Below, piece after piece: positions 1-9,690 of a stretch of DNA of 39,241 nucleotides; within the stretch, counting starts at the first letter, position 1, and every line of letters starts with the position of its first letter. The translations under genes were made by a program, and so were the position numbers. The DNA lies in contig NZ_JAIYCP010000027.1 of the NCBI RefSeq assembly GCF_027487935.1, forward strand, positions 1 through 39,241, given 5' to 3'. The notes beneath the pieces were generated by a model. It did not search any database and had not been told where the DNA came from. It saw only the letters and a program-made list of their open reading frames with translations. Source of the DNA: Brevundimonas sp. (GTDB lineage Bacteria; Pseudomonadota; Alphaproteobacteria; Caulobacterales; Caulobacteraceae).

Positions 1-48
1 CGTGAGCCGCTCAACCGTCGCGCCACCATCGGCATCAACTTCCGCTAA
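1..48 (+). CDS. TonB-dependent receptor, C-terminal end only (partial)
   Basis: The first 15 codons followed by TAA read REPLNRRATIGINFR. A basic stretch followed by G-x-N-F-R at the very C-terminus is the usual last beta-strand of TonB-dependent outer-membrane receptors, ending in an aromatic residue plus Arg. The gene begins outside the window, so its substrate cannot be guessed. A strong hairpin terminator follows 33 bases later. The assignment rests on the last strand only and is tentative; another outer-membrane beta-barrel is possible. Confidence 0.5.
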   Translation, partial: REPLNRRATIGINFR

Positions 49-81
49 ACCCGGAAGGCCGATCGGCCAGACCAAAAGCAG

Positions 82-118
82 CCGCCGGCTCCCGAAAGGG
101 GGCCGGCGGTTTTGCTTT
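82..118 (+). terminator. Rho-independent terminator after the upstream receptor
   Basis: CCGCCGGC and GCCGGCGG (82-89 and 102-109) pair around a short CCC-GAAA-GGG centre, making a near-continuous 11-12 bp stem, followed by TTTTGCTTT. It sits just after the stop codon at 46-48 and ends that transcript before msrA. Confidence 0.8.
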
Positions 119-204
119 GGACGCTTGATCTGAAACCGCCTTGGCGCGACGATCGTATGTCGGTCATGGCGCGGGCCCCGTCGCGCTGCCGGAGATCCCG
201 TCCC

Positions 205-828
205 ATGTCGCGCCGCGCCTTTTGCAGCCTTGTCATCCTCGCCCTCGCCGCCTGCTCCCCGGGAGCCCCGGCCGAGAGCGCTGCCCTTGGCCCCCAGACC
301 CCGGATAGTGGCCGGCGCGAGGTCGCGGTCTTTGCCGGCGGATGTTTCTGGTCCGTCGAAGCGAATTTCGAACAGATTCCCGGGGTCGTTGCGGCCGTTT
401 CGGGTTTTGCCGGGGGGCGGGTCGCCAATCCGACCTACGATCAGGTGGTTCGCGGCGGTACCGGCCACCTCGAGGCGGTTCAGGTGACCTTTGATCCGGC
501 CCGCATCAGCTATCGACAGTTGGTCGACCGGTTCTGGCGGACGATCGATCCCACCGACCCTGACGGGCAGTTCTGCGACCAGGGAGCGTCCTATGCGACG
601 GCTGTTTTCGCCAGTGCCGCTCAGAAACCGGCCGCCGAAGCCTCGCGCAGCGTTGCGGCCGCGCGGATAGGCGCGGCCCGTTTTGTCACACCGGTTCGGG
701 ATGCCGTGCGGTTCTGGCCCGCGGAGGCCTATCATCAGGATTTCGCCCGCCTGAACCCGGCGCGATATGCCGGCTACAGCCGCTTCTGCGGCCGCGCAGC
801 CCGATTGCGGGCTGTGTGGGGGGAATAG
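205..828 (+). CDS. msrA: Peptide-methionine (S)-S-oxide reductase MsrA, lipoprotein form
   Basis: MsrA reduces methionine-S-sulfoxide in oxidised proteins. The 207-residue product starts with a lipoprotein signal (basic MSRR, hydrophobic stretch, lipobox LAAC with C17), so it probably acts in the periplasm anchored to a membrane. The catalytic motif is GGCFWS (C47); FAGG, an S-Y-containing DQGASY segment and AEAYHQDF are the other family motifs. The usual GCFWG is GCFWS here, and the usual GQGNDQG is GQFCDQG, placing an extra Cys (C114) near the active site; C185 in the RFCGR tail is a possible resolving cysteine. I chose the ATG at 205 because it gives a clean lipoprotein signal and has GGAG upstream; a longer reading from 112 overlaps the preceding terminator. 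It stands alone between two receptor genes. Confidence 0.93.
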   Translation: MSRRAFCSLVILALAACSPGAPAESAALGPQTPDSGRREVAVFAGGCFWSVEANFEQIPGVVAAVSGFAGGRVANPTYDQVVRGGTGHLEAVQVTFDPARISYRQLVDRFWRTIDPTDPDGQFCDQGASYATAVFASAAQKPAAEASRSVAAARIGAARFVTPVRDAVRFWPAEAYHQDFARLNPARYAGYSRFCGRAARLRAVWGE

Positions 829-850
829 GACCCACGGCCGGTAACCCGAT

Positions 851-866
851 CCCGGAATAGTCCGGG
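851..866 (+). terminator. Small hairpin after msrA (weak terminator candidate)
   Basis: CCCGGA-ATAG-TCCGGG forms a perfect 6-bp stem with a 4-base loop 22 bases after the msrA stop. No T-run follows, so it may only be a processing or Rho-associated structure. Confidence 0.3.
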
Positions 867-952
867 CCCCGGGGCCAGCCGACCGACGGTCTGAAAGCTT
901 ACCAACAGGTTCCGGGGGGCTGAAGGTGTGTCTATCGGGTCACCCGACCCGA

Positions 953-970
953 CTGTCATAACACTGTCAC
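953..970 (+). promoter_or_regulatory. Pho box (PhoB-binding site) upstream of the TonB-dependent receptor
   Basis: CTGTCATAACACTGTCAC holds two CTGTCAY half-sites (953-959 and 964-970) spaced 11 bp apart, which is the classical PhoB layout, and both half-sites match fully. It lies about 105 bases before the receptor start and in the same orientation, so the receptor should be induced when phosphate is scarce. I could not fix the -10 box; the region 981-1008 contains candidates. Confidence 0.8.
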
Positions 971-1078
971 ACGATTGTCGTCCCACTTTCCGATGCCACG
1001 CCTAGAGGGAGCGGTAGTTCAGCCGGCTGTCGCCGGTCGCCGGGCGTGCGCGCCCATCTTCATCGGGGATAGATGACA

Positions 1079-3697
1079 ATGACGAACCGCAAACGCGTGT
1101 TCTGGGCGACGACCGCCCTCTTCAGCGGCCTTCTGGTCGCCGGCGCCGCTTCGGCCCAGTCGACCGGCACGGTCGCCGCGGAAGCCACGGAGCTGGACAC
1201 CGTCGTCGTGACGGGCGTGCGTGGACCGGCCACGACGGACGGCACGATCATCGCTGAAACGGTCGCCAAGAGCCGCTCGTCGATCACCCAGGAGTTCATC
1301 TCCACCCAGTCGCCGGGTCAGACCATTCTTCAGTCGCTGAACCTGGTCCCCGGCCTGAACTTCACCAACGCCGACCCGTTCGGCAACTCGGGCGGCAACA
1401 TCCGCCTGCGCGGCTTCGACGGCAGCCGCGTGTCGCTGACCTTCGACGGCATTCCGCTGAACGACACCGGCAACTATGCGGTTTACAGCAACCAGCAGCT
1501 GGACCCGGAACTGGTTGAGCGCGCCTCGGTCAACCAGGGCACGACCGACGTCGACAGCCCGACGGCCTCGGCCACCGGCGGCACCATCAACTACACTGTC
1601 TCGCGTCCCACCGAAGAAGCCGGTGTGCAGGTCGGCGGCGCGTTCGGCGACTTCAACTATGGCCGCGTCTTCGTGCGGGCCGACACCGGTGCCTTCGGTC
1701 CTTGGGGCACCACCGCCTATTTCACCTATTCGCAGACCGGCTACGACAAGTTCAAGGGTCCGGGCGAGCTCGAGAAGCAGCAGTTCAACGGCCGCTTCTA
1801 CCAGAACATGGGCGACGGTGACTTCGCCAGCCTGTCCTACCACTACAACCGCAACCGCAACGACTTCTACAACAACTTCGTGAACCAGGCGCAGTTCGCC
1901 TCGGGCACCTATCTCGAAAACGACATCGCCTGCATTCGCCCCGCCGGCGGCAACGGCACCGTCCAGAACGAGAGCACCGGCTCCACCATCGTTCGGTCCG
2001 ACGGGACCACGGGCACGGGCAGCTGCACCAACTACCACGGCATCCGGATCAACCCGTCGAACACGGGCAACATCCGCGGGGCCTTCAGCTACGGCCTGAC
2101 CGACAGCCTGCGCTTCACCTTCGATCCGTCCTACCAGTTCGTCATGGCCAACGGCGGCGGCTTCACGGTCGTTTCCGAGCGTGACGACCGACTGGACCTG
2201 GGCGGGCTCATCGGGACCGACCTGAACGGCGACAGCGACACCCTCGACAGCGTCCAGCTGTATACGCCGTCCAACACCAACACGAACCGGTACGGCCTGC
2301 TCAGCTCGCTGATCTGGGATGCGGACGACAACAACCGCTTCCGCCTGTCCTACACCTATGACTACGGTCGCCACCGCCAGACCGGCGAAGCCACCCGCGT
2401 CGACGCCAACGGCAACCCGGGCAACGTCTTCGGCGGCCAGCGTCTGTTCGGCTCGCCGGAATCGCGCGTTTACGCCTTCAACGGCCTGTCCTTCTTCCGC
2501 ACCCGCGACCGTGCCTCGATCGCCGAACTGAACCAGATCTCGGCCGAATGGCGTGGTCAGTTCCTGGACGACTCGCTGACCATCCAGCTCGGCGTTCGCG
2601 CGCCGTTCTTCCGTCGCGAGCTGAACCAGAACTGCTTCTCGCAGAACGGTTCCTCGAGCGTGCTCTGCACCGCACAGACCCCGAACGCACCGCTGGCCAA
2701 CGGCAATGTGACCTTCGGCGCCAGCGCGACCCAGTACATCGCGCCCTACCAGGCCGAACTGAAGTACGACGACATCCTGCCGAACCTCGGTGCGACCTGG
2801 CGCTTCGCCGACTCGCAGACGGTCTACGTCAGCTATGCGGAAAGCCTCTCGGCTCCGCGGACGGACAACCTCTACCAGCCGGTCCGCAACGCGGCCAACC
2901 AGGTCGACTTCTCTTCGGTCCAGCCGGAAACCACCAAGGCGTGGGACCTCGGCTATCGTTTCAACAACGGTGACGTGATTGCTTCGGCCGCCGTCTGGTA
3001 CAACGAGTACAGCAACCGCATCGTGTCTTCCTTCGATGCCGATCCGGCTTCGCCCTTCTTCGGCCAGTCGATCGACCGTAACGTCGGCGCTGTCGAGCTG
3101 ATGGGCTTTGACGGTGCTGTGGGCTGGCAGGCAACCGATCGTCTGTCGCTGTATGTCTCGGCGGCCTACAATCAGAGCGAAATCCTGGAAGACCTGCGTC
3201 TGGGCAACTTCACCTGCACCACGGCCACCCAGCGTCCGGGTTCGACCCCGGCCTGCCCGGTCGCCCCGGGCTCGCTCCTGATCCCGACCTTCCTGCCGAC
3301 CGCCGGCAAGGAACTGGTCGAGACCCCGGACTGGACCTTCGCCACCCGTGCTGACTACGACGTGACCGAAGACCTCAGCATCGGCCTGCAGGCCAAATAC
3401 ACCGGCGACCGTTTCGCCACGGACGTGAACGACGAGGTCTTCGGTGCCTACACCGTCGTCGACTTCGACGCCCGCTACGACCTGACCAGCTCCTTCGGCG
3501 TGCGGAACGCCTTTGTTCAGCTGAACGTGACCAACCTGCTGGACGAAGAGTATCAGGCCAACATCTCGACCGGCACCAATGCGCTGGCCGTGGCCCAGAG
3601 CACGGACCCGCGCGTTACGGACCGCTCCGGCACGGTCCGGACGGCCTCGGTCGGTGCGCCGCGCACCTGGCTGATCAGCTTCGGCGCCCGCTTCTAG
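1079..3697 (+). CDS. TonB-dependent outer-membrane receptor, probably Pho-regulated
   Basis: An 872-residue receptor that would import a substrate across the outer membrane using TonB energy. Visible parts are a signal peptide ending ASAQ near residue 27, a TonB box in ELDTVVVTG around residues 40-47, a plug domain with the GGNIRLRGFDG and ATGGTINY segments to about residue 170, then a long barrel rich in aromatic and Asn/Asp residues ending in ISFGARF. No CDS for a partner transporter or SusD-like protein is adjacent. The start is uncertain: ATG at 1079 is about 8 bases after a GGGGAT ribosome site, whereas ATG at 1073 would be too close to it. The Pho box about 105 bases upstream suggests a phosphorus-containing ligand such as a phosphate ester or metal-phosphate complex; this is inference. 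A strong terminator follows directly. Confidence 0.93.
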   Translation: MTNRKRVFWATTALFSGLLVAGAASAQSTGTVAAEATELDTVVVTGVRGPATTDGTIIAETVAKSRSSITQEFISTQSPGQTILQSLNLVPGLNFTNADPFGNSGGNIRLRGFDGSRVSLTFDGIPLNDTGNYAVYSNQQLDPELVERASVNQGTTDVDSPTASATGGTINYTVSRPTEEAGVQVGGAFGDFNYGRVFVRADTGAFGPWGTTAYFTYSQTGYDKFKGPGELEKQQFNGRFYQNMGDGDFASLSYHYNRNRNDFYNNFVNQAQFASGTYLENDIACIRPAGGNGTVQNESTGSTIVRSDGTTGTGSCTNYHGIRINPSNTGNIRGAFSYGLTDSLRFTFDPSYQFVMANGGGFTVVSERDDRLDLGGLIGTDLNGDSDTLDSVQLYTPSNTNTNRYGLLSSLIWDADDNNRFRLSYTYDYGRHRQTGEATRVDANGNPGNVFGGQRLFGSPESRVYAFNGLSFFRTRDRASIAELNQISAEWRGQFLDDSLTIQLGVRAPFFRRELNQNCFSQNGSSSVLCTAQTPNAPLANGNVTFGASATQYIAPYQAELKYDDILPNLGATWRFADSQTVYVSYAESLSAPRTDNLYQPVRNAANQVDFSSVQPETTKAWDLGYRFNNGDVIASAAVWYNEYSNRIVSSFDADPASPFFGQSIDRNVGAVELMGFDGAVGWQATDRLSLYVSAAYNQSEILEDLRLGNFTCTTATQRPGSTPACPVAPGSLLIPTFLPTAGKELVETPDWTFATRADYDVTEDLSIGLQAKYTGDRFATDVNDEVFGAYTVVDFDARYDLTSSFGVRNAFVQLNVTNLLDEEYQANISTGTNALAVAQSTDPRVTDRSGTVRTASVGAPRTWLISFGARF

Positions 3698-3721
3698 GAC
3701 GCTGAACGCCGGCAATGAACG

Positions 3722-3751
3722 AGGGCGGCCCTTCCGGGGGCCGCCCTTTTT
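3722..3751 (+). terminator. Rho-independent terminator of the receptor gene
   Basis: AGGGCGGCCC and GGGCCGCCCT pair around TTCCGG and are followed by five T residues. It begins 24 bases after the receptor stop codon. Confidence 0.88.
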
Positions 3752-3837
3752 CATGCCCGGTCGGGGCGTCTGCGCGTTGAAACCCGACCCCGCGCCGTCT
3801 ATCTCGCCCCATCGGTCATTCGCCGGGAAGAGGCCCC

Positions 3838-5691
<1,854 letters not shown>

Positions 5692-5711
<20 letters not shown>

Positions 5712-6474
5712 CGCCGAGCGCCCGGCGTTCCGCCGCGCAGCCGGGATTGGTCAGGCCCTCGGCGCGGGCCTTGGCGACCTCGGCGCGAGCGGCCTCCAGA
5801 TCGGCGGCGAAGTCGGGCATGGCGGCGGCGCGCTCATAGACGGCCCGGCCGATGTCGAGACCATCCTGGACGTCCGCCACCCAGTTCATCCGGCAGACCG
5901 CCCGGCTGAAGCCGATCTCGGAGCCTTGCCGGCGGACTGACGCAGCCTGATCGGGCGCAAGGTCTGCGTACAGTTCACCATAGGCGGCACCCGCCACGGC
6001 TCCACCCGCCGGCCAGGACGGACTGTTGCGGGTGGCATCATTGATGCGCTGGCAGGGTTGCAGACCGGGATCTGCCGCGATCGGTCGCTGGCGCGGATGG
6101 GCTTGCGCAAGCCGCCGGGTGAGATTTTCGGTGTCGGTCAGCAGGCGCGTCATGACCCGCGAAAGCGCGGGGCGAGCCTGGCCCGCGAGGCGGGTTCCGA
6201 GACTACAGTCGAAATGCTGGGCAGCCTCGGGCGGTCGGAGTTCCGCATGGACGATAGCCAGCCACCAGCGATCGGTCCCGGGACCGAAACGGGCGGGATC
6301 CGGGGGCTCATTCCCGGGAATGAGCGGGGTCGGGCGGAAGGCACCGGCAAGCTGATCCAGCGCAGCCTCGTCGAGATAGCCTTGTGCTGTCGGTGCCGGC
6401 ACCGGCGCAGGCGGTCGGTACGTCGCACAGGCACCCAGTATCAGGCAGACGGCCAGGGCCGCGGCCGGTTTCAC
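5692..6474 (-). CDS. Degenerate class A acid phosphatase (PAP2-like) lipoprotein
   Basis: A 260-residue lipoprotein (lipobox LGAC, C16) whose core aligns with bacterial class A non-specific acid phosphatases. Motif 1 is reduced to R130-P131 in HPRQRP, with Ala where the Lys is expected. Motif 2, normally PSGHT, reads PAGGA (155-159), so the catalytic histidine is Gly and Ser is Ala. Motif 3, SR-x5-H-x3-D, is kept in spacing (S190, R191, D201) but the nucleophilic histidine is Asn197. It is therefore unlikely to be an active phosphatase and may bind a phosphate-containing or other ligand. The start is GTG at 6474, whose GTGA overlaps the stop of the upstream lipoprotein gene by four bases, so the two are coupled. 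The alignment is by eye. Confidence 0.8.
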
Positions 6475-6968
6475 CGGCCGTTGGTCCAGTCCAGCTGAAC
6501 GCTGGTCGGGCCGCCCTCGACCGGGGTGGCGACGACATGCAGCAGCTTGCCGCTCCCGTCCCCGGCGGCGGCCCCATAGGCGCGGGCCTCGCCGGTGTTC
6601 ATGGCCATGACGGAAGCCAGACCCGCGGCTTCGGCGCGCTGGCGATAGAAGGCGACCACGGCGTCCGGGGTCGCTTCGGTGGTGAAGCTCAGGATGCCGC
6701 CCGGCCCGTCCGGACCCCGCGCGACGGTGACGGGCCCCTGGGCGATGCCGCCCGGGTAGACGACGGCGAAGGCGGGTGCGCCGGGGGCCGCCGGAACCGC
6801 AGCCTTGGAGGGCGATTCAGCCGGCGCGGCGGCGGCAGCGGGCGCGGCCTCCGGAGCGGTCTCTGCCGCAGCCTCCGCAACGGCGGGGGCGGCTTCCTCG
6901 GCGGGCGGGCTGCAGCCGGCCAAGGCCATGGCCGCCACCAGTGCGGTCGCCGCGAGCGTGCGCTTCAT
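6471..6968 (-). CDS. Alanine-rich lipoprotein of unknown function
   Basis: A 165-residue protein with a lipoprotein signal (MKRT, hydrophobic segment, lipobox LAGC), then a long low-complexity Ala/Pro/Glu linker to about residue 65, then a compact C-terminal domain of about 100 residues containing FTTEATPDAVVAFYRQRAEAAG. That helix-containing pattern resembles small periplasmic domains seen in other Caulobacteraceae lipoproteins, but I cannot name a family. The ATG at 6968 was chosen because it gives a clean signal peptide. The gene is co-translated with the pseudo-phosphatase downstream through a GTGA overlap, so the two products may act together at the membrane. Confidence 0.78.
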   Translation of the reverse strand: MKRTLAATALVAAMALAGCSPPAEEAAPAVAEAAAETAPEAAPAAAAAPAESPSKAAVPAAPGAPAFAVVYPGGIAQGPVTVARGPDGPGGILSFTTEATPDAVVAFYRQRAEAAGLASVMAMNTGEARAYGAAAGDGSGKLLHVVATPVEGGPTSVQLDWTNGR

Positions 6969-7166
6969 CCCGTATCGTCCCTGAAAACACTGTCGTTGAG
7001 AGGCCGCACCGTGGCCCAAGCCTGCGGCGGCGGCAAGGCGGGTTCGCGCCTTCGCCAAGACACGGATGACGCAGGTCTCATCCGGTCCGTGGGGTCGGCC
7101 GCCGAACGGTCGAGGGCGGCCCGCCGATGGGGCAGGCCGCCTTCTTCACCGGTTGCCGGGCTGTCG

Positions 7167-8219
7167 TCACTTGCCGAACAGCTTGTTCCAGCGGCGCTTG
7201 TCGCGGTTCTTCCAGGTTCCGCGGTGGTAGGCGTCGGAGCCGATCAGCGGCACCACCGTTGTGGCCTCGGCGAAGACCATCTGCTCATGCGTGGTCTGGA
7301 CCTTGCCCCACGACGCCGCCTCCTTCAGCGTCGAGGACGAACAGGCCCCGTCGCGCACGTCGGCGACCGTGATCTGGACCGCATAGCGGTGCATCTCGGC
7401 CTCGATGCCCAGGATTTCGGCACAGACGACTGTGTCCTGGGCGAAGTTCTTGGGCACGCCGCCGCCGACCATGAACAGGCCGGTGACGCCGGCCGCGATC
7501 TTGATGTCGGTCAGTTCGCGGAAGTCGGCGACCGCATCGATCATCAGATAGGGCTTGCCCTCGGCCATCCGCTCCTTCTGGTGCTTGACCAGACCGAACC
7601 CGGCCGAGGAATCGACGAAGGCCGGGCAGAAGATCGGCACGCCCTCTTCATAGGCGGTCTGGATCAGCGAGCCGGGCTTCTTCGCATTGCCCTCGCTCAG
7701 CCATTTGCCCATCTCCCAGATGAACTCGCGCGAGGAATAGCCGCGCGGCTCCAGCTGGTTGCAGATCTCCAGAATGGTGTGATCGCAGGCCTGGAGCTCT
7801 TCCTCGTCGATATAGGTGTCGTAGATCCGGTCGATGTAGTTGTCGCGCAGGACGTTGTCGTCCACCTCGCCGGCGGCCTGGTAGTGTTTGAAGCCCAGGG
7901 CCTCGAAGAAATCCATGTCGACGATCGAGGCGCCGGTGGCCACCACGGCGTCGATCATGCCGAACTTCACCATGTCGCGGTACACATGCATGCAGCCGCC
8001 GGCCGAGGTCGAGCCGGCCAGGATCAGCCACGGCGAGCACGAACTGTCCTCAAGGGCCATGTTGAAGATGTCGGCGGCCCGGGCCGTGTCGCGGCTCGAG
8101 AACGACATCTTGCGCATGCTGTCGATGATCGGACGGGCGTCGAACGAGGTGATGTCGACGTGCTCCACCGTGTTCTGGAGCAGCTGGGCCTTCTGGTTGG
8201 TCTGAACGGGAGCGTTCAT
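7167..8219 (-). CDS. speY: Deoxyhypusine-synthase-like enzyme, probable homospermidine synthase
   Basis: A 350-residue member of the deoxyhypusine synthase superfamily. Bacteria lack eIF5A, and bacterial homologues are known to act on small polyamines, making homospermidine from putrescine and an aminobutyl donor; some are annotated as 1,9-bis(guanidino)-5-aza-nonane synthase. Visible features are the LAGSTSAGG nucleotide-binding turn, FMVGGGVPKNF, and the lysine of the ASWGK motif (K306), equivalent to the active-site lysine of deoxyhypusine synthase. It lies directly downstream of an ornithine decarboxylase on the same strand, after a terminator, and 1.5 kb from aguAB, all of which make putrescine. 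Family membership is clear; the exact product, and the symbol speY, are inferred from this context. Confidence 0.85.
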   Translation of the reverse strand: MNAPVQTNQKAQLLQNTVEHVDITSFDARPIIDSMRKMSFSSRDTARAADIFNMALEDSSCSPWLILAGSTSAGGCMHVYRDMVKFGMIDAVVATGASIVDMDFFEALGFKHYQAAGEVDDNVLRDNYIDRIYDTYIDEEELQACDHTILEICNQLEPRGYSSREFIWEMGKWLSEGNAKKPGSLIQTAYEEGVPIFCPAFVDSSAGFGLVKHQKERMAEGKPYLMIDAVADFRELTDIKIAAGVTGLFMVGGGVPKNFAQDTVVCAEILGIEAEMHRYAVQITVADVRDGACSSSTLKEAASWGKVQTTHEQMVFAEATTVVPLIGSDAYHRGTWKNRDKRRWNKLFGK

Positions 8220-8256
8220 TGCAAGGGTTTCCCTTTGGTTTGAGCGCCCGTCGTCA

Positions 8257-8293
8257 AAAGAAACAGCGGCCCGGACGGAGCGACGGGCCGCTG
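8257..8293 (-). terminator. Rho-independent terminator of the ornithine decarboxylase gene
   Basis: A perfect 10-bp stem (CAGCGGCCCG at 8264-8273 with CGGGCCGCTG at 8284-8293) is followed on the minus strand by TTTCTTTT. It lies between the decarboxylase stop and the DHS-like gene, so the latter is either read through or has its own promoter in the 38-base remainder. Confidence 0.85.
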
Positions 8294-8318
8294 CTGATTA
8301 CAGTGCGAAAGCGACGGT

Positions 8319-9584
8319 TTAGCGCCGCTGCTTCTTCCGCTGGCCGGCCTTGCCCTTGGGGCGCGACAGGCGAACCACCTTGCGGGCCTGCTCTTCCGCC
8401 GAGGTGCGAACCGTCGGGATGGAGCGGGGGGCCAGGCCGTAGAGCGAGGCCATCGGGGCATCCTCGACGCCGGCGATGTCGTGTTCGCCATAGCCGTTGA
8501 AGCCGGTCGACATGGCCACGCCATAGGCGCCCAGCATGCCGATCTCGATGAAGTCGCCTTCCTGCACATCGGCCGGCAGCCAGAAGGGTCCCGGCATATG
8601 GTCGATGGAGTCGCAGGTCGGGCCGTAGAAGCGGAACGGCTTGAGGTCGCCCGAAGCGGCACCGTCCCGGACCAGTTTGGTCGGGAAGGGCCAGCGCGAG
8701 TGGGTTGCGTCGAACAGCGAGCCGTAGGAGCCGTCGTTCAGATACAGGGCGTCGCCCTTGCGCAGATCGACCCGGCACAGCACCGACGAGGCCTCGGCAA
8801 CGAGCGCCCGGCCCGGCTCGCACCACAGCTCGGTCGTTTCCGACACCGGCATCTCGCTGAAGCCGCGATGAATGGCGTCGGCATATTCCTGCATGTCCGG
8901 CGGAACCATGCCCGGATAGACCGAGGGGAAGCCGCCGCCGACATCGACGATGTCCACGAACACGCCTGCGCGCGAGATGGCACGGCCGATCTGGGCCATG
9001 GCGGCCTCATAGGCGGACGGGCGCATGCATTGCGAACCGACGTGGAAACAGACGCCCATCAGACCGTCCTTGACCGCCTGGCGGGTGGCCAGCAGCAGGG
9101 AGGTGGCCTGGTCAAGCGAAACACCGAACTTGCCCGACAGGGAATAGGCCGCGCCGTCCGCCGACACCGTCATGCGAACCAGCAGATTCAGGTCCGTGGC
9201 ATTGCCGGTGGCGTCGATGATCTTGGCCAGCTCGTCATGGCTGTCCAGCGAGAAGGTGCGGACGCCGTACTCGAAATAGGCCCTCGTGATCGCGGCGCGG
9301 CTCTTGACCGGGTGCATGAAGGCCAGACGCGCGTCGGCGCTGACCGAACGGACCAGTTCGATCTCTGCCAATGAGGCGACGTCAAAGCCGGTGACGCCCG
9401 CCTCCACGAGAGTCTCGATGACCCATCGCGAGGGATTGGCCTTCACCGCATAGAAGACGTCGGCGTTCAGATTGTCCTGGAACCAGCGCGCCGCTACGGA
9501 AACCGAACGCGGTCGCACGAGTGCGACAGGACGTTCAGGGGACCGCTCGCGGACCAGGTCCAGGGGAAATGAATACGTGCGCAA
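8319..9584 (-). CDS. Ornithine decarboxylase (PLP, alanine-racemase fold)
   Basis: Decarboxylates ornithine to putrescine. The 421-residue protein shows the PLP lysine K48 in YAVKANP, the HVGSQC segment, the PLP-phosphate loop DVGGGFPSVYPG, the CEPGRALVAE motif, and the catalytic cysteine C324 in GPTCDSID, which is the ornithine-type signature of this fold rather than the diaminopimelate type. A basic tail (KGKAGQRKKQRR) extends beyond the usual end. The start is a TTG at 9584, ten bases after AGGGG; no ATG lies close by and the first residues match the usual N-terminus of alphaproteobacterial ODCs. Its leader holds inverted repeats that could hide the ribosome site. It is divergent from phnCDE and followed by a terminator, then the DHS-like gene. 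Confidence 0.93.
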   Translation of the reverse strand: MRTYSFPLDLVRERSPERPVALVRPRSVSVAARWFQDNLNADVFYAVKANPSRWVIETLVEAGVTGFDVASLAEIELVRSVSADARLAFMHPVKSRAAITRAYFEYGVRTFSLDSHDELAKIIDATGNATDLNLLVRMTVSADGAAYSLSGKFGVSLDQATSLLLATRQAVKDGLMGVCFHVGSQCMRPSAYEAAMAQIGRAISRAGVFVDIVDVGGGFPSVYPGMVPPDMQEYADAIHRGFSEMPVSETTELWCEPGRALVAEASSVLCRVDLRKGDALYLNDGSYGSLFDATHSRWPFPTKLVRDGAASGDLKPFRFYGPTCDSIDHMPGPFWLPADVQEGDFIEIGMLGAYGVAMSTGFNGYGEHDIAGVEDAPMASLYGLAPRSIPTVRTSAEEQARKVVRLSRPKGKAGQRKKQRR

Positions 9585-9668
9585 TTCACGTAAACCCCTG
9601 TAATTGTTAAACCCAGCCGGCGTTAGCAGCGCAACGTGAAGACCTACGGGGTCCGCCGGAAGCCGCGA
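9585..9668 (-). promoter_or_regulatory. Structured leader of the ornithine decarboxylase mRNA (speF-type candidate)
   Basis: On the minus strand, TTCACGT (9640-9634) is the exact complement of ACGTGAA (9591-9585), which abuts the TTG start codon. An ACCCC further upstream can pair with the GGGGT of the ribosome site AGGGG. Between these arms lies CGTTGCGCTGCTAACG, itself able to form a small hairpin. Together this looks like a leader that can mask the start. Alphaproteobacterial ODC genes are known to carry the speF leader RNA (Rfam RF00518); whether this is a member is my inference and needs a covariance search. Confidence 0.4.
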
Positions 9669-9672
9669 TTTA

Positions 9673-9690
9673 GGGTCACCGGACTGTCAT
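9673..9690 (+). promoter_or_regulatory. Pho box upstream of phnCDE
   Basis: GGGTCACCGGACTGTCAT contains half-sites GGGTCAC (9673-9679) and CTGTCAT (9684-9690) with the 11-bp spacing of PhoB sites; 12 of 14 half-site bases fit CTGTCAY. It lies about 210 bases before phnC in the 318-base gap shared with the divergent ornithine decarboxylase and has the same orientation as the site before the TonB receptor. The rest of this gap (9691-9902) shows a T7 run at 9700-9706 and no convincing gene. Confidence 0.65.

Noticed and set aside
1019..3754. A 911-codon open reading frame opposite the TonB receptor
   Set aside because: It is exactly antisense to a clear receptor gene, is almost free of hydrophobic structure and consists of Val/Gly/Arg/Ala-rich sequence typical of the complement of high-GC coding DNA.
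7115..7141. Terminator hairpin GGCGGCC/GGCCGCC downstream of the DHS-like gene
   Set aside because: The T-rich side points along +, where no gene ends, and the loop is 13 bases; not convincing as the terminator of the minus-strand gene.
6384..8243. A 619-codon plus-strand frame across three minus-strand genes
   Set aside because: It spans the ends of two lipoprotein genes and the DHS-like gene, each with clear motifs on the other strand.
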